A stretch of DNA of 64,000 nucleotides from Gammaproteobacteria bacterium. GTDB taxonomy: Bacteria; Pseudomonadota; Gammaproteobacteria; UBA6429; Thiohalophilaceae. A program made the translations under genes and the position numbers. The notes under the pieces were generated by a model. The model made no database searches. It had not been told where the DNA came from and saw only the letters and a program-made list of their open reading frames with translations. The number at the start of each line of letters is the position of its first letter. The stretch's first letter is position 1. This document shows positions 1 through 11,975 of the stretch, in pieces. The stretch is taken from NCBI GenBank assembly GCA_030148325.1, contig JASBTR010000205.1, forward strand, positions 38,401 through 102,400, in the 5' to 3' direction.

Positions 1-1225
1 TGCCCTCGTTGCGATCCGGGCTCAACTTCCTGTAACAGAAATTTCTGCGCTGCACGTTAATCATGGCCTTGCCGAGGACGCCGATCACTGGGCGGCGCAT
101 TGCGAGAAGGTGGCGGCGGATCTGGGTGTTGCTTTTGATGCTGTTTCGGTTGACGCCATGGGTGAGGCGAACGAGAGCCCGGAAGCGGCCGCCCGTCAGG
201 CGCGCTACCATGTTTTTGAGCAAATGATGGCCGAAGGTGACGGACTGCTGCTGGCACATCACGAAGATGATCAGGCTGAGACTCTGTTGCTGCAACTGTT
301 TCGCGGCGCCGGGGTGCGCGGGCTGGCGGCGATGCCGCGGCATACGGCTTTTTCCAGAGGCTGGCTGGGTCGGCCGCTGCTTGAGATCTCCCGTCAACAT
401 CTGCGTGACTATGCGAATGCGGCCGGACTGAACTGGATAGAAGACCCGGGCAACCAGTCGCAGGATTTCGATCGTAATTTTTTGCGCCATAAGATTATCC
501 CGGAACTGCTGCCGCGCTGGCCGGCGTTATCGCAGACACTGGCGCGTGCGGCGCGACATCAGTCAGCAGCGAGTCATCTGCTGGATGAACTGGCGGCGGC
601 AGACCTGGAGGTGCTGGCTGGCAGCCGACCGGCTTGTCTTTCCATCCGCGACCTGAGCGCGTTGAGCAGGGAACGCCAGGACAATGTGCTGCGTTACTGG
701 ATTCGCCTGCACGGGGTTTTGCCGCCGCCTTCCGCGCAGTTGCAGCGTATCCATACTGAAGTCCTTTCGGCGCGGGAGGATGCGCAACCGCAGGTCGGCT
801 GGGCGGACAGTGTGGTTCGGCGTTATCGGGATGATCTGTATCTGTTGCCGGCAGAGGCGGGTGGAGGTTCCATGAATTGTGATCCATTAAGCTGGGATTT
901 AAAAAACGATCTGGTTTTAGCGGACGGTCGCCGGCTAAAGCTTGAACGACGACAGGGCACGGGGCTGAAGGCATCCCTTCAGTCACGTACGGATGTGTCG
1001 GTGCGCTTTCGTCAGGCGGGGGAAGTCTGTCGTCCGGCTGGACGTGGACAGGCGCACCGGTTGAAGACGCTGTGGCAGGAATGGGGGGTGCCGCCCTGGG
1101 AACGGAACCGCATACCCCTGATTTATGCAGGCGAGGAGATCGCTCAGGTAGTTGGTTACTGTATCTGCGAGCCCTGGCAGGCTGATGCAGGCGATGCAGG
1201 GTTAATCGTCACAGAATTAGCGTAA
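1..1225 (+). CDS. tilS: tRNA(Ile)-lysidine synthase, 5' end cut by window edge
   Basis: Converts the wobble C34 of the minor tRNA(Ile) (CAU anticodon) to lysidine using ATP and lysine, so that AUA is read as Ile. The frame is open from base 2, so the ATP-binding SGGxDS loop lies just outside the window. What remains (about 407 residues) begins with the typical HVNHGL segment followed by a W..HC motif, then HHEDDQAET and a GAGVRGL stretch of the N-type PP-loop fold. The C-terminal third carries the TilS tRNA-binding domain, ending with VPPWERNRIPLIY and a VVGYCI strand. Position directly upstream of pyrG is the usual gammaproteobacterial order (accA-tilS-pyrG). The first visible in-frame GTG, at 110, is internal and not the start. 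Confidence 0.96.
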   Translation, partial: ALVAIRAQLPVTEISALHVNHGLAEDADHWAAHCEKVAADLGVAFDAVSVDAMGEANESPEAAARQARYHVFEQMMAEGDGLLLAHHEDDQAETLLLQLFRGAGVRGLAAMPRHTAFSRGWLGRPLLEISRQHLRDYANAAGLNWIEDPGNQSQDFDRNFLRHKIIPELLPRWPALSQTLARAARHQSAASHLLDELAAADLEVLAGSRPACLSIRDLSALSRERQDNVLRYWIRLHGVLPPPSAQLQRIHTEVLSAREDAQPQVGWADSVVRRYRDDLYLLPAEAGGGSMNCDPLSWDLKNDLVLADGRRLKLERRQGTGLKASLQSRTDVSVRFRQAGEVCRPAGRGQAHRLKTLWQEWGVPPWERNRIPLIYAGEEIAQVVGYCICEPWQADAGDAGLIVTELA

Positions 1226-1352
1226 GCACAACTGCGGTGATTGAAACAGCATCCAAAAACAGCGACAATACCTCCCCAGCAAACATTCCTGCCGCATTTC
1301 GATAATTCCCCTGCAATGCGGGAAAATGACAGGAATTTCATTCACCTCTTAA

Positions 1353-3853
<2,501 letters not shown>

Positions 3854-3862
3854 AAAAACCTT

Positions 3863-3940
3863 AACGCAAAGGCGCAGGGACGCAAAGGCCGCAAAGTTTT
3901 TGTTTTTTTGACTTCTTCGCGGTCTTTGCGTCTTTGCGTT
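3863..3940. repeat. Palindromic repeat, ACGCAAAGGCGC family
   Basis: An imperfect inverted repeat between kdsA and eno. The left arm (3863-3896) is built of AACGCAAAGGCG-type units and the right arm (3915-3940) is its reverse complement, with an AT-rich loop of about 18 bases. The same family recurs at 6901-7096, 8128-8349, 16452-16554, 24406-24668, 27344-27531, 44536-44605 and 45296-45381. The left arm is followed by a T-rich stretch, so the RNA hairpin could attenuate transcription between kdsA and eno; that is inference. Confidence 0.85.
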
Positions 3941-3976
3941 GAAAATGTATTTTAAATTTTGGAGAGATAAACCTAA

Positions 3977-5272
<1,296 letters not shown>

Positions 5273-5278
5273 ACACAG

Positions 5279-5554
5279 ATGAAAATACTGGCGGCCATTC
5301 TGCTGTTCCTTTTTCTGCTCCTGCAATACGATTTGTGGGTGGGTGAGGGCAGTATGGCCACGGTGCATCATTTGCAACAGGCGGTGCAGAGCCAGCAACA
5401 GGAAAACGCCAAACTGAAACAACGCAACGCCGCGCTGGGCGCTGAAGTGCAGGATCTCAAACAGGGGCTGGAAGCGGTTGAGGAACGCGCGCGCAGCGAA
5501 CTGGGCATGATCAGGGAAGGGGAAACTTTTATACAAGTGACGAGTGACGAGTGA
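5279..5554 (+). CDS. ftsB: Cell division protein FtsB; C-terminal tail encoded by a repeat
   Basis: Small bitopic inner-membrane protein of the divisome that pairs with FtsL and FtsQ and helps activate septal peptidoglycan synthesis. In its 91 residues there is a short cytoplasmic start (MKI), a membrane segment (residues 3-20, rich in Leu and Phe), then a periplasmic coiled coil with QQQENAKLKQRNAALGAEV. The family core ends around ELGMIREGETFIQ. The last five residues (VTSDE) and the TGA stop lie inside a GTGACGA tandem array that starts at 5537, so the tail is repeat-encoded. Position between eno and ispD fits the family. Confidence 0.93.
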   Translation: MKILAAILLFLFLLLQYDLWVGEGSMATVHHLQQAVQSQQQENAKLKQRNAALGAEVQDLKQGLEAVEERARSELGMIREGETFIQVTSDE

Positions 5555-5709
5555 CGAGTGACGAGTGACGAGTGACGAGTGACGAGGAACAAGGTATTGC
5601 AAAACATTGTAATTATTTTGTCTGAAACTGTAATTATGTTTCCCGGATGCACTGATTAATACTCGGTTACGTTAATGTCCTCGTCCCTCGTCACTCGTCC
5701 CTCGTCACT
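5537..5709. repeat. GTGACGA tandem array plus inverted CTCGTCCCTCGTCAC copy
   Basis: Seven uninterrupted copies of the heptamer GTGACGA run from 5537 to 5585. After about 90 bases without recognisable genes, the reverse-complement type (CCTCGTCCCTCGTCACT and onward) occupies 5679-5709, so the whole forms a large inverted repeat. The left part encodes the last residues of FtsB and the right part encodes the first dozen residues of IspD. Related arrays lie at 13038-13163, 36824-36855, 46036-46115 and 47238-47310. Confidence 0.9.
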
Positions 5710-6421
5710 TAAAAACCACTGGGCCATCATTCCCGCTGCCGGTGTCGGCAAGCGCATGCGTACAGACGTTCCCAAACAATATCTGCCACTTTGCGGCAAA
5801 CCTGTCATTGCTCACACGATTGAGCGGCTGGCCTCGCACCCTGAGATTAAAGGACTGGTGGTGGCGCTTTCCGAAGATGATGCTTACTGGCGGGATCTGG
5901 AGTTTTCTATTGATAAACCCCTGTGGCGGGCTACCGGTGGAGTGGAGCGTTGTCACTCGGTGCTGAATGCCCTGCATGTGCTGTCTTCGCATGCGCATGA
6001 TGATGACTGGGTGCTGGTGCATGATGCTGCGCGCCCCTGTGTGCGAACGGATGACATCAGTTTGTTAATCGATGCCATTGATGAGGATGCGATTGGCGGT
6101 CTGTTGGCAATTCCCGTGCGTGATACCATGAAGCGTGCAACGGGAACGCTTGCTAACGAGAAAAATACCGTCGTGGATACCCTTGATCGCAGTTGTTTAT
6201 GGCATGCGTTGACGCCACAGATGTTCCGTCTAGGCCAGTTGCGGGATGCCCTTGCCGAGGCGCTGGAAAAGGAAGCGCTGGTGACCGATGAATCCTCGGC
6301 CATGGAACTTGCGCAATACAAACCGATGCTGATCGAAGGCCATGCCGACAATATCAAGATTACCCGGCCTGAAGATTTAATCCTGGCCGAATTCTATCTT
6401 CAGCAACAGGAAACATCGTAA
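5675..6421 (+). CDS. ispD: 2-C-methyl-D-erythritol 4-phosphate cytidylyltransferase
   Basis: Third enzyme of the MEP isoprenoid pathway; joins MEP to CTP to give CDP-ME. The 248-residue product has the nucleotidyltransferase motif PAAGVGKRM, a [11 protein letters not shown] segment, VHDAARPCV and the [12 protein letters not shown] end. The only in-frame start I find is the ATG at 5675, so the first residues ([12 protein letters not shown]) come from a CTCGTCCCTCGTCAC repeat; the conserved enzyme begins at HWAIIPAAG. No good ribosome binding site precedes the ATG. The stop TAA shares one base with the ispF start, so ispD and ispF are coupled. Confidence 0.96.
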   Translation: MSSSLVTRPSSLKNHWAIIPAAGVGKRMRTDVPKQYLPLCGKPVIAHTIERLASHPEIKGLVVALSEDDAYWRDLEFSIDKPLWRATGGVERCHSVLNALHVLSSHAHDDDWVLVHDAARPCVRTDDISLLIDAIDEDAIGGLLAIPVRDTMKRATGTLANEKNTVVDTLDRSCLWHALTPQMFRLGQLRDALAEALEKEALVTDESSAMELAQYKPMLIEGHADNIKITRPEDLILAEFYLQQQETS

Positions 6422-6888
6422 TGCGAATCGGACAGGGTTTTGATGCACACGCCTTCAAAACAGGTGGCCGTCTGCTGCTGGGGGGGGTCGAGATCGAACA
6501 TGACCGGGGTATGCAGGCTCACTCTGATGGTGATGTCGTCATTCATGCACTGTGCGATGCTATCCTGGGCGCGTTGGCGCTGGGGGATATTGGTAAGCAC
6601 TTTCCAGACAGTAGCGATGAGTTCAGGGGTATCGACAGCCGTATTCTTCTGCACAAGGTTGTCACATTGATGCAGCAGCGCGAGTACGGCATCGGCAATG
6701 TCGATATTACGATCATCGCCCAGCAGCCGAAACTGGCGCCCTACATCGAGCGCATGCGCGAAGTGCTGGCGACCGACATGAAAACCGGTATCGAAAATGT
6801 CAGTGTCAAGGCCACAACCACGGAAAAAATGGGCTTCACCGGACGTTCAGAAGGCATTGCCGTACAGGCGGTGGTGCTGCTGGTTTGA
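6421..6888 (+). CDS. ispF: 2-C-methyl-D-erythritol 2,4-cyclodiphosphate synthase
   Basis: Cyclises CDP-ME 2-phosphate to MEcPP in the MEP pathway, acting as a trimer with a metal at each active site. The 155-residue product shows the signature GQGFDAHAF (Asp and His metal ligands), [27 protein letters not shown] and the C-terminal [11 protein letters not shown] segment. Length and motifs are normal for the family. It overlaps ispD by one base. Confidence 0.98.
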   Translation: MRIGQGFDAHAFKTGGRLLLGGVEIEHDRGMQAHSDGDVVIHALCDAILGALALGDIGKHFPDSSDEFRGIDSRILLHKVVTLMQQREYGIGNVDITIIAQQPKLAPYIERMREVLATDMKTGIENVSVKATTTEKMGFTGRSEGIAVQAVVLLV

Positions 6889-6900
6889 CGGACTCATTTC

Positions 6901-7096
6901 AACGCAAAGACGCCGGCAACGCAAAGTTTTTTGTTTCCTGTACACAACCATTATTGTTACATGTGGGTGTATATTTATGGTTGAGCAAAATCAGCCCTGA
7001 GAAATTTTCAGAATCAGGCCGTCAAAATGAAAATTTCATCTCGAAATGTTTCTGTTTTATGGCTTTGTGCCCTTTGCGTCTTCGCGCCTTTGCGTT
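6901..7096. repeat. Long-loop palindromic repeat upstream of truD
   Basis: Arms of the ACGCAAAGACGC family at 6901-6926 and 7063-7096 enclose a loop of about 135 bases in which I recognise nothing except short AT-rich stretches. The right arm ends 9 bases before the truD ATG, so the truD leader is formed by the repeat. The arms match the short-loop copy at 3863-3940 but the loop is far larger, which suggests that sequence was gained inside the palindrome. Confidence 0.75.
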
Positions 7097-7105
7097 TATC
7101 AAAGC

Positions 7106-8125
7106 ATGATTGATTCGTTGCACTATGCCTACGGCAAGCCCGAATGCAGCGGCGTTATCCGCAGTTGCCCGGAAGATTTTATTGTCGATGAAATTTCAGG
7201 CATCGAACCGGATGGCGAGGGTGAGCACGTCCTGTTACAGATCAGCAAACGTAATTCCAATACCGACTGGCTGGCAAAGCAGCTGGCGCGTCTGGCTTCG
7301 GTGGCGGTAAAAGACGTCAGCTACGCCGGTCTGAAAGACAGGCAGGCGGTGACCACGCAATGGTTCAGTGTGCGCCTGGCAGGTAAGGATGAGCCGGATT
7401 GGACAGCCCTGAACAGTGACGATATCAAGGTACTTCAGGTTCATCGTCACCGGCGTAAATTGCGACGCGGGGCGTTAAAAGGGAATCGATTTGAACTCCT
7501 GATTCGTGAACTTACATGCGAACCGGCTTCGCTCGAAGCCCGGCTGGAAAAAATAAAACAGCAGGGCGTGCCGAACTATTTCGGTGAGCAGCGCTTCGGT
7601 ATCGAGGGCTCAAATCTGGATCAGGCCCGCGCCATGTTTGAGGGCAAACGCATCAAATCACGTCACCAGCGCAGCATGTATCTTTCTGCCGCGCGTTCTC
7701 AATTGTTTAACCATGTGCTCTCACAGCGAGTAGAGCAGCAGAGCTGGAATCAGGCGATCACCGGTGATGTCATGTTGCTGGCCGGTTCCAACAGCTATTT
7801 TGTGATTGATGAAGTCGATGATGAAATTCGCCAGCGTGTCGAAACCTTTGATATCCACCCCAGCGGCATTCTCTGGGGGCGGGGGCAGACACAGAGCAGG
7901 GCGCATGCGGCGGAACTGGAAGCGGAACTGGCAGAGCGTTTTCCCCTGTTCTGTCAGGGACTGGAAAAAGCCGGGCTGAGTCAATCCCGCCGCGCCCTGC
8001 GCGTGCTTCCCGAGAAGCTGGAATGGACATACCGGCCCGAGCAGAAACAGCTTGCCCTGTGTTTTGAACTGCCAGCAGGCGCCTATGCTACCGTTGTATT
8101 GCGTGAACTTGTCGGTTGGGTGTAA
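7106..8125 (+). CDS. truD: tRNA pseudouridine(13) synthase
   Basis: Isomerises U13 of tRNA(Glu) to pseudouridine. The 339-residue product has the TruD N-terminal segment with PEDFIVDEI and GEGEHVLLQI, then the catalytic motif with Asp78 in GLKDRQAVTTQW, HRRKLRRGALKGN, and VPNYFGEQRFG. The ATG at 7106 (MIDSLHYAYGKPE) aligns with the family start; an in-frame upstream ATG at 7046 would read through the repeat arm and is unlikely. In many relatives truD sits directly between ispF and surE; here a Smr-domain gene and repeats intervene. Confidence 0.97.
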   Translation: MIDSLHYAYGKPECSGVIRSCPEDFIVDEISGIEPDGEGEHVLLQISKRNSNTDWLAKQLARLASVAVKDVSYAGLKDRQAVTTQWFSVRLAGKDEPDWTALNSDDIKVLQVHRHRRKLRRGALKGNRFELLIRELTCEPASLEARLEKIKQQGVPNYFGEQRFGIEGSNLDQARAMFEGKRIKSRHQRSMYLSAARSQLFNHVLSQRVEQQSWNQAITGDVMLLAGSNSYFVIDEVDDEIRQRVETFDIHPSGILWGRGQTQSRAHAAELEAELAERFPLFCQGLEKAGLSQSRRALRVLPEKLEWTYRPEQKQLALCFELPAGAYATVVLRELVGWV

Positions 8126-8127
8126 AT

Positions 8128-8349
8128 AACGCAGAGGACGCGGAGGCGCAAAGGCGCGGAGAAGATCTAAATAACTGTTCCAAAAGGGTGTTCAGATATT
8201 ATTAATGTGTAGGATGTGCTGAGTGGAACGAAGCGCATCATTCCAGGCCTGGAGACACGAACGATGCGCTTCGTTCCACTCAGCACATCCTACGAAGGTT
8301 TAAAATCATCCTGTCCGCGCCCCTTTGCGCCCCCGCGTCCTCTGCGTTA
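8128..8349. repeat. Nested palindromes: one repeat family inside another
   Basis: The outer arms (8128-8160 and 8314-8349) are of the ACGCAGAGGACGCGGAGG family. Their loop holds a complete second palindrome of a different family: 31-bp arms at 8209-8239 and 8263-8293, beginning GTAGGATGTGCTGAGTGG and ending in its exact reverse complement. The region lies between the convergent truD and Smr genes, where a folded transcript could end transcription from both sides; that role is inference. Confidence 0.9.
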
Positions 8350-8384
8350 AACACGAATAGCTGATGGCGGCACTTTGGTCGGTT

Positions 8385-8933
8385 TCAACCTTTCTTTCTC
8401 AGCAACACATAAATCGCGCCGGTACCGCCATCCACCTGCCGTGCCGAGCAGAAGGCGAGGATGTCATCACGCTGGCGCAGCCAGTGGTTGACGTATTGTT
8501 TCAGAATCGGACGCTTGCCCAGTGAACCGTGGCCCTTACCGTGAATGATGCGCACGCAGCGCAGGCTGTGGCTGTGGCAGAAGTAAAGGAATTCGACAAT
8601 GGCTTCCCGGGCTTCAAGTTTGGTGCGCCCGTGTAGATCGAGTTCCGCCTCGATGCTGAACTCTCCCCGCCTGAGTTTTTTCAGGGTTCGCTGCTGAATG
8701 CCGTTGCGTACGAACAGGAGTTCTTCGCCGGTTTCCATATCTGCCGGATCTACCGGATCAGATAACATGTCCGCCAGTACCTGCTGGTTATCTTTTTCCT
8801 GTTGCAGCGGGCGGGGCGGGGGTCGGGTTTTTTCCGGCATGATGCGGGGTTCAACGTCCAGCTTGCGTGCGTCGGCCACGCTTTTCTGAAACAGTTTGCG
8901 ATCTTCATCAGAAATAGCGTGTTTTTTTTTCAT
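8385..8933 (-). CDS. Smr-domain protein (SmrA/SmrB type)
   Basis: The 182-residue product has a charged, proline-rich N-terminus (residues 1-85) and a C-terminal Smr domain with LDLHGRTKLEAREAI and a long IIHGKGHGS loop, ending in GGTGAIYVLLRK. The KKLRRGEFSIEAELDLHG lead-in is close to that of enteric YfcN (SmrB) and YdaL (SmrA). Smr domains are nucleases: SmrA has DNA nicking activity and SmrB cleaves mRNA at collided ribosomes. Which role applies cannot be decided from sequence. It is transcribed away from surE and converges on truD. Confidence 0.9.
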   Translation of the reverse strand: MKKKHAISDEDRKLFQKSVADARKLDVEPRIMPEKTRPPPRPLQQEKDNQQVLADMLSDPVDPADMETGEELLFVRNGIQQRTLKKLRRGEFSIEAELDLHGRTKLEAREAIVEFLYFCHSHSLRCVRIIHGKGHGSLGKRPILKQYVNHWLRQRDDILAFCSARQVDGGTGAIYVLLRKKG

Positions 8934-9039
8934 CTCTACATAGGCCTGAGCGCATTATTTATATAAAGTGTGCGATGTACTGATTTCGAGTATAGTAAAC
9001 CTGCCTTGTCTTTGTTTCTATAGGCAAATAGATAACGAT

Positions 9040-9789
9040 ATGCACATTCTAATTAGTAATGATGACGGCTTCGAAGCGCCGGGAATCACTGCCCTGGCTG
9101 ACAGGCTTGAATCACTGGCGCAGATTACCGTTGTTGCTCCCGAGCGTGATCGCAGCGGCGCCAGTAATTCCCTGACTCTGGAACTTCCCATTCGTGCACG
9201 GGAAGCGACAAATGGCTTCATCCGTGTTGATGGCACGCCGACCTATTGTGTGCATCTGGCGATTACCGGTCTACTCGAGGTAGAGCCAGACATGGTAGTG
9301 TCAGGCATCAATGCCGGCGCTAACATGGGCGATGACGTGCTTTATTCCGGCACTGTGGCGGCGGCCATGGAGGGGCGTTTTCTGGGCCTGCCGGCCATTG
9401 CTGTTTCACTCGCGGGCAATAATGGTTTACAGCACTTTGAGACGGCGGCTCAGGTGGCGGAAAATCTGATTACACAGATGCAAACTGATCCACTGCCATG
9501 GGATACCATACTTAATGTAAATGTCCCCGATTGTCGTTGGCAGGAACTCAAGGGCTTTCAGGCTACCCGTCTGGGGCACCGTCACAAGGCGGAGCCGGTG
9601 ATCCGGGACAGGGATCCACGCGGGCGGGCAATCTACTGGGTGGGGCCGCCGGGAGCCGAGCAGGATGCCGGGCCGGGAACGGATTTTCATGCTGTGCGTA
9701 CGGGCTATGTGTCGGTGACGCCGATCCAGGTGGATCTAACTCGCCATGAAAGTATTCCTGTGCTGCAGGACTGGTTGAAGGAGCTGTAA
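9040..9789 (+). CDS. surE: 5'/3'-nucleotidase SurE
   Basis: Metal-dependent phosphatase acting on nucleoside monophosphates, linked to stationary-phase survival. The 249-residue product has the metal-binding start [23 protein letters not shown] and [18 protein letters not shown], all standard. The ATG at 9040 ([10 protein letters not shown]) is the family start; an upstream in-frame GTG or ATG would only add unconserved residues. It heads the surE-pcm-nlpD-rpoS block. Confidence 0.98.
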   Translation: MHILISNDDGFEAPGITALADRLESLAQITVVAPERDRSGASNSLTLELPIRAREATNGFIRVDGTPTYCVHLAITGLLEVEPDMVVSGINAGANMGDDVLYSGTVAAAMEGRFLGLPAIAVSLAGNNGLQHFETAAQVAENLITQMQTDPLPWDTILNVNVPDCRWQELKGFQATRLGHRHKAEPVIRDRDPRGRAIYWVGPPGAEQDAGPGTDFHAVRTGYVSVTPIQVDLTRHESIPVLQDWLKEL

Positions 9790-9792
9790 GCG

Positions 9793-10458
9793 TTGTTCTC
9801 GAACAAGCTGGCCGGCATAGGCATGACCTCGCAGCGTACCCGGGATCGGCTGATCGCCCGTCTCCGTGATGAAGGCATCGAGGATGAGCGGGTGCTGGCT
9901 GTGATGCGCACTACGCCCCGGCATATTTTTGTCGATGAGGCGCTGGCCACTCGCGCCTACGAGGACACGGCCCTGCCCATCGGCTATGGCCAGACCATTT
10001 CCCAACCCTATATCGTTGCCCGTATGAGCGAAGTGCTGCTGGGCGGAGGTCCGTGTCACCGAGTGCTTGAGATATGCACCGGCTCCGGTTATCAGAGCGC
10101 GGTACTGGCGCAGCTGGTGGATCAGGTTTATACCGTCGAGCGTATCCCCGAGTTGCATGCCCGAGCGAAAAAATGCCTGGCTGAACTGCAGCTTCGTAAT
10201 CTGCGCTTCCAGCTCAGTGATGGCAGCTGGGGCTGGGAACCGTTTGGCCCCTACGACGGGATTATCGTCACCGCGGCGCCGGAACAGGTGCCGGAGGAGC
10301 TGTTGAAGCAGCTGGCTGATGGCGGACGCCTGGTGATTCCCTGTGGCCGCGCCGATGCCCAGCGTTTGCGCCTGATTACCCGTGCTGGTGACAGTTTCAG
10401 CGAAACTCTGCTGGACTGGGTTAGTTTTGTTCCCCTCATAAAAGGAGAGAGTAAGTGA
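9793..10458 (+). CDS. pcm: Protein-L-isoaspartate O-methyltransferase
   Basis: Methylates L-isoaspartyl residues in aged proteins with S-adenosylmethionine so they can be repaired. The product has [12 protein letters not shown], the SAM-binding loop [15 protein letters not shown], and the ITAAPE-like [12 protein letters not shown] and FVPLIKGE segments. I prefer the TTG at 9793 because AAGGAG sits at 9778-9783, nine bases upstream, inside the end of surE. An ATG at 9823 ([10 protein letters not shown]) would give 211 residues and fits the conserved region equally well. The stop overlaps the next gene's GTG start. Confidence 0.96.
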   Translation: MFSNKLAGIGMTSQRTRDRLIARLRDEGIEDERVLAVMRTTPRHIFVDEALATRAYEDTALPIGYGQTISQPYIVARMSEVLLGGGPCHRVLEICTGSGYQSAVLAQLVDQVYTVERIPELHARAKKCLAELQLRNLRFQLSDGSWGWEPFGPYDGIIVTAAPEQVPEELLKQLADGGRLVIPCGRADAQRLRLITRAGDSFSETLLDWVSFVPLIKGESK

Positions 10459-11033
10459 AGGTGTTTTCCCGTCTGTTTGAAATGGTTATGCGTTGGGTCG
10501 AACACCGTCATGCCCCCTGGTATCTTGCCGGCCTGAGTTTTGCCGAGTCATCATTTTTTCCGGTGCCGCCGGATGTGATGCTGGCCCCCATGTCGCTGGC
10601 AAAAACGACGCGCGCCTGGCGTTATGCAATGATCACCACCCTGGCTTCGGTTACCGGCGGCATTGCCGGTTATGCGATCGGCATGTTTGCCTTTGATCTG
10701 GTTGAACCCCTGTTGCACAGCGCGGGTTACTGGGAGCGTTATGAAATGGCGCGGGCCTGGTTCGATACCTGGGGGATCTGGGTGGTGTTGCTGGCCGGGT
10801 TTTCCCCCATTCCCTATAAGGTTTTCACCATCACTTCGGGTGTGGTGGGCATGGCCTTTCTGCCCTTTGTGCTGGCTTCGATTGTTGGTCGTGGCGCTCG
10901 TTTCTTTCTGGTGGCGGGATTGATGGTCTGGGGAGGAGAGAAAATGGAACAGACGTTGCGTCGCTATATCGATCGTATTGGCTGGGTGCTGGTAGTGGTG
11001 GTGCTTGTAGCCTGGTTTACCCTGAAAAATTAA
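10455..11033 (+). CDS. DedA-family membrane protein, YqaA type
   Basis: The 192-residue product is an inner-membrane protein with about four hydrophobic segments (roughly residues 20-45, 55-75, 110-150 and 170-190). It has the DedA/VTT-type features [15 protein letters not shown] and [17 protein letters not shown], and [10 protein letters not shown] near the end, which resemble E. coli YqaA. Members are thought to act in membrane homeostasis or as lipid scramblases; the exact function is not known. The start is GTG at 10455, overlapping the pcm stop, with AAGGAG at 10442-10447. Its place between pcm and nlpD means it is likely transcribed with the surE-rpoS block. Confidence 0.9.
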   Translation: MKVFSRLFEMVMRWVEHRHAPWYLAGLSFAESSFFPVPPDVMLAPMSLAKTTRAWRYAMITTLASVTGGIAGYAIGMFAFDLVEPLLHSAGYWERYEMARAWFDTWGIWVVLLAGFSPIPYKVFTITSGVVGMAFLPFVLASIVGRGARFFLVAGLMVWGGEKMEQTLRRYIDRIGWVLVVVVLVAWFTLKN

Positions 11034-11056
11034 TGCGCCGAGAGATGCGAGTTCGC

Positions 11057-11224
11057 TTAACCCGCATTTCTCACCAGAGGGCGAGATGATCGCGCAGAGA
11101 ATTGGATCCACAAAGAATTTTCCGAAGGAGTGGAATAACAGTGCGTATTTCCGACTGAGGAAAATCCTTTGTGGATTCAAAGATCAAGCGAGGGTTCGTC
11201 ATTCTGGTGAGAAGTGCGGGTTAA
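11057..11224. repeat. 168-bp imperfect palindrome covering the start of nlpD
   Basis: Outer arms of 21 bases (11057-11077, starting TTAACCCGCATTTC, and 11204-11224) pair with one mismatch. Inner arms (11105-11123 and 11159-11178, around GATCCACAAAG) pair with few mismatches. The element contains the only plausible nlpD start codon (ATG 11086) and ends immediately before the hydrophobic part of the lipoprotein signal. Its size is similar to the palindrome between alaC and hom, but the sequence differs. Confidence 0.8.
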
Positions 11225-11955
11225 TACTGTTTTTGCTGGCGACTCTGCTGCTTAACGCCTGCAGCAGCCGCTTTGTTAACTTTGGCGATGGTCGCTATTC
11301 AAAAAAGTACCAACAGGCTGTACATGTAGTGCGCAAGAGCGAGACCCTGTATTCCATCGCCTGGCAACATGGTTATGATTACCGCAAGCTTGCGGCCTGG
11401 AATAACATCCCGCGCCCCTACACGATTTATCCGGGGCAGAAGATAAAATTAGCGGGCAAACAGGAAAAAAAATCTGCACCTAAAATAAAAACTAAGGTAG
11501 TATCGAAACACAGGACTGTGACATTGGCCGCAAATAAAAAGCATGCAGTGTCACAGAAAAAAAATAATAATAAGAATACAAAAATAACATGGCGCTGGCC
11601 GACAGCTGGAAAGATCATCAGTCGATATTCAGACAGGGATCCCGGCAAGAAAGGGCTGGATATCGCCGGTCGGACTGGCCAGCCTGTATATGCCGCTGCA
11701 AGCGGTGAAGTCGTGTACAGTGGCAATGGTCTGCGCGGCTATGGAAACCTGATTATTATCAAGCACAATGAAACTTACTTTAGCGCCTATGCGCATAATC
11801 GCGATATATTCGTGAAAGAAAGCGAAAAGGTAAAGTTTGGCCAGAAAATTGCCGATATGGGTAATAGTGAAGCCAGCAGGCCGATGTTGCATTTTGAAAT
11901 CAGACGTAATGGAAAACCTTCTAACCCCTTGAAGTATTTACCCAAAAAACGTTAA
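11086..11955 (+). CDS. nlpD: NlpD-type lipoprotein with LysM and M23 domains
   Basis: Outer-membrane lipoprotein that in enteric bacteria activates the AmiC amidase for daughter-cell separation. The 289-residue product has a lipobox (LLLNAC, Cys59), a LysM peptidoglycan-binding domain (about residues 77-124, with VRKSETLYSIAWQHGYDY), a Lys/Asn-rich linker, and an M23 peptidase-like domain (about 170-285). The M23 domain has GLDIAGRTGQPVYAA and MLHFEIRRNGKPSNP; the canonical HxxxD and HxH zinc ligands are not all present, as expected for non-catalytic NlpD. The only in-frame start is ATG 11086, inside a palindrome, giving an unusually long 58-residue leader before the lipobox. Confidence 0.92.
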   Translation: MIAQRIGSTKNFPKEWNNSAYFRLRKILCGFKDQARVRHSGEKCGLILFLLATLLLNACSSRFVNFGDGRYSKKYQQAVHVVRKSETLYSIAWQHGYDYRKLAAWNNIPRPYTIYPGQKIKLAGKQEKKSAPKIKTKVVSKHRTVTLAANKKHAVSQKKNNNKNTKITWRWPTAGKIISRYSDRDPGKKGLDIAGRTGQPVYAAASGEVVYSGNGLRGYGNLIIIKHNETYFSAYAHNRDIFVKESEKVKFGQKIADMGNSEASRPMLHFEIRRNGKPSNPLKYLPKKR

Positions 11956-11975
11956 TGAAGGTTTGAAACTGCATC

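Noticed and set aside
5537..5585. Heptamer array as a CRISPR
   Set aside because: Units are seven bases, contiguous and without spacers; no cas genes are near.
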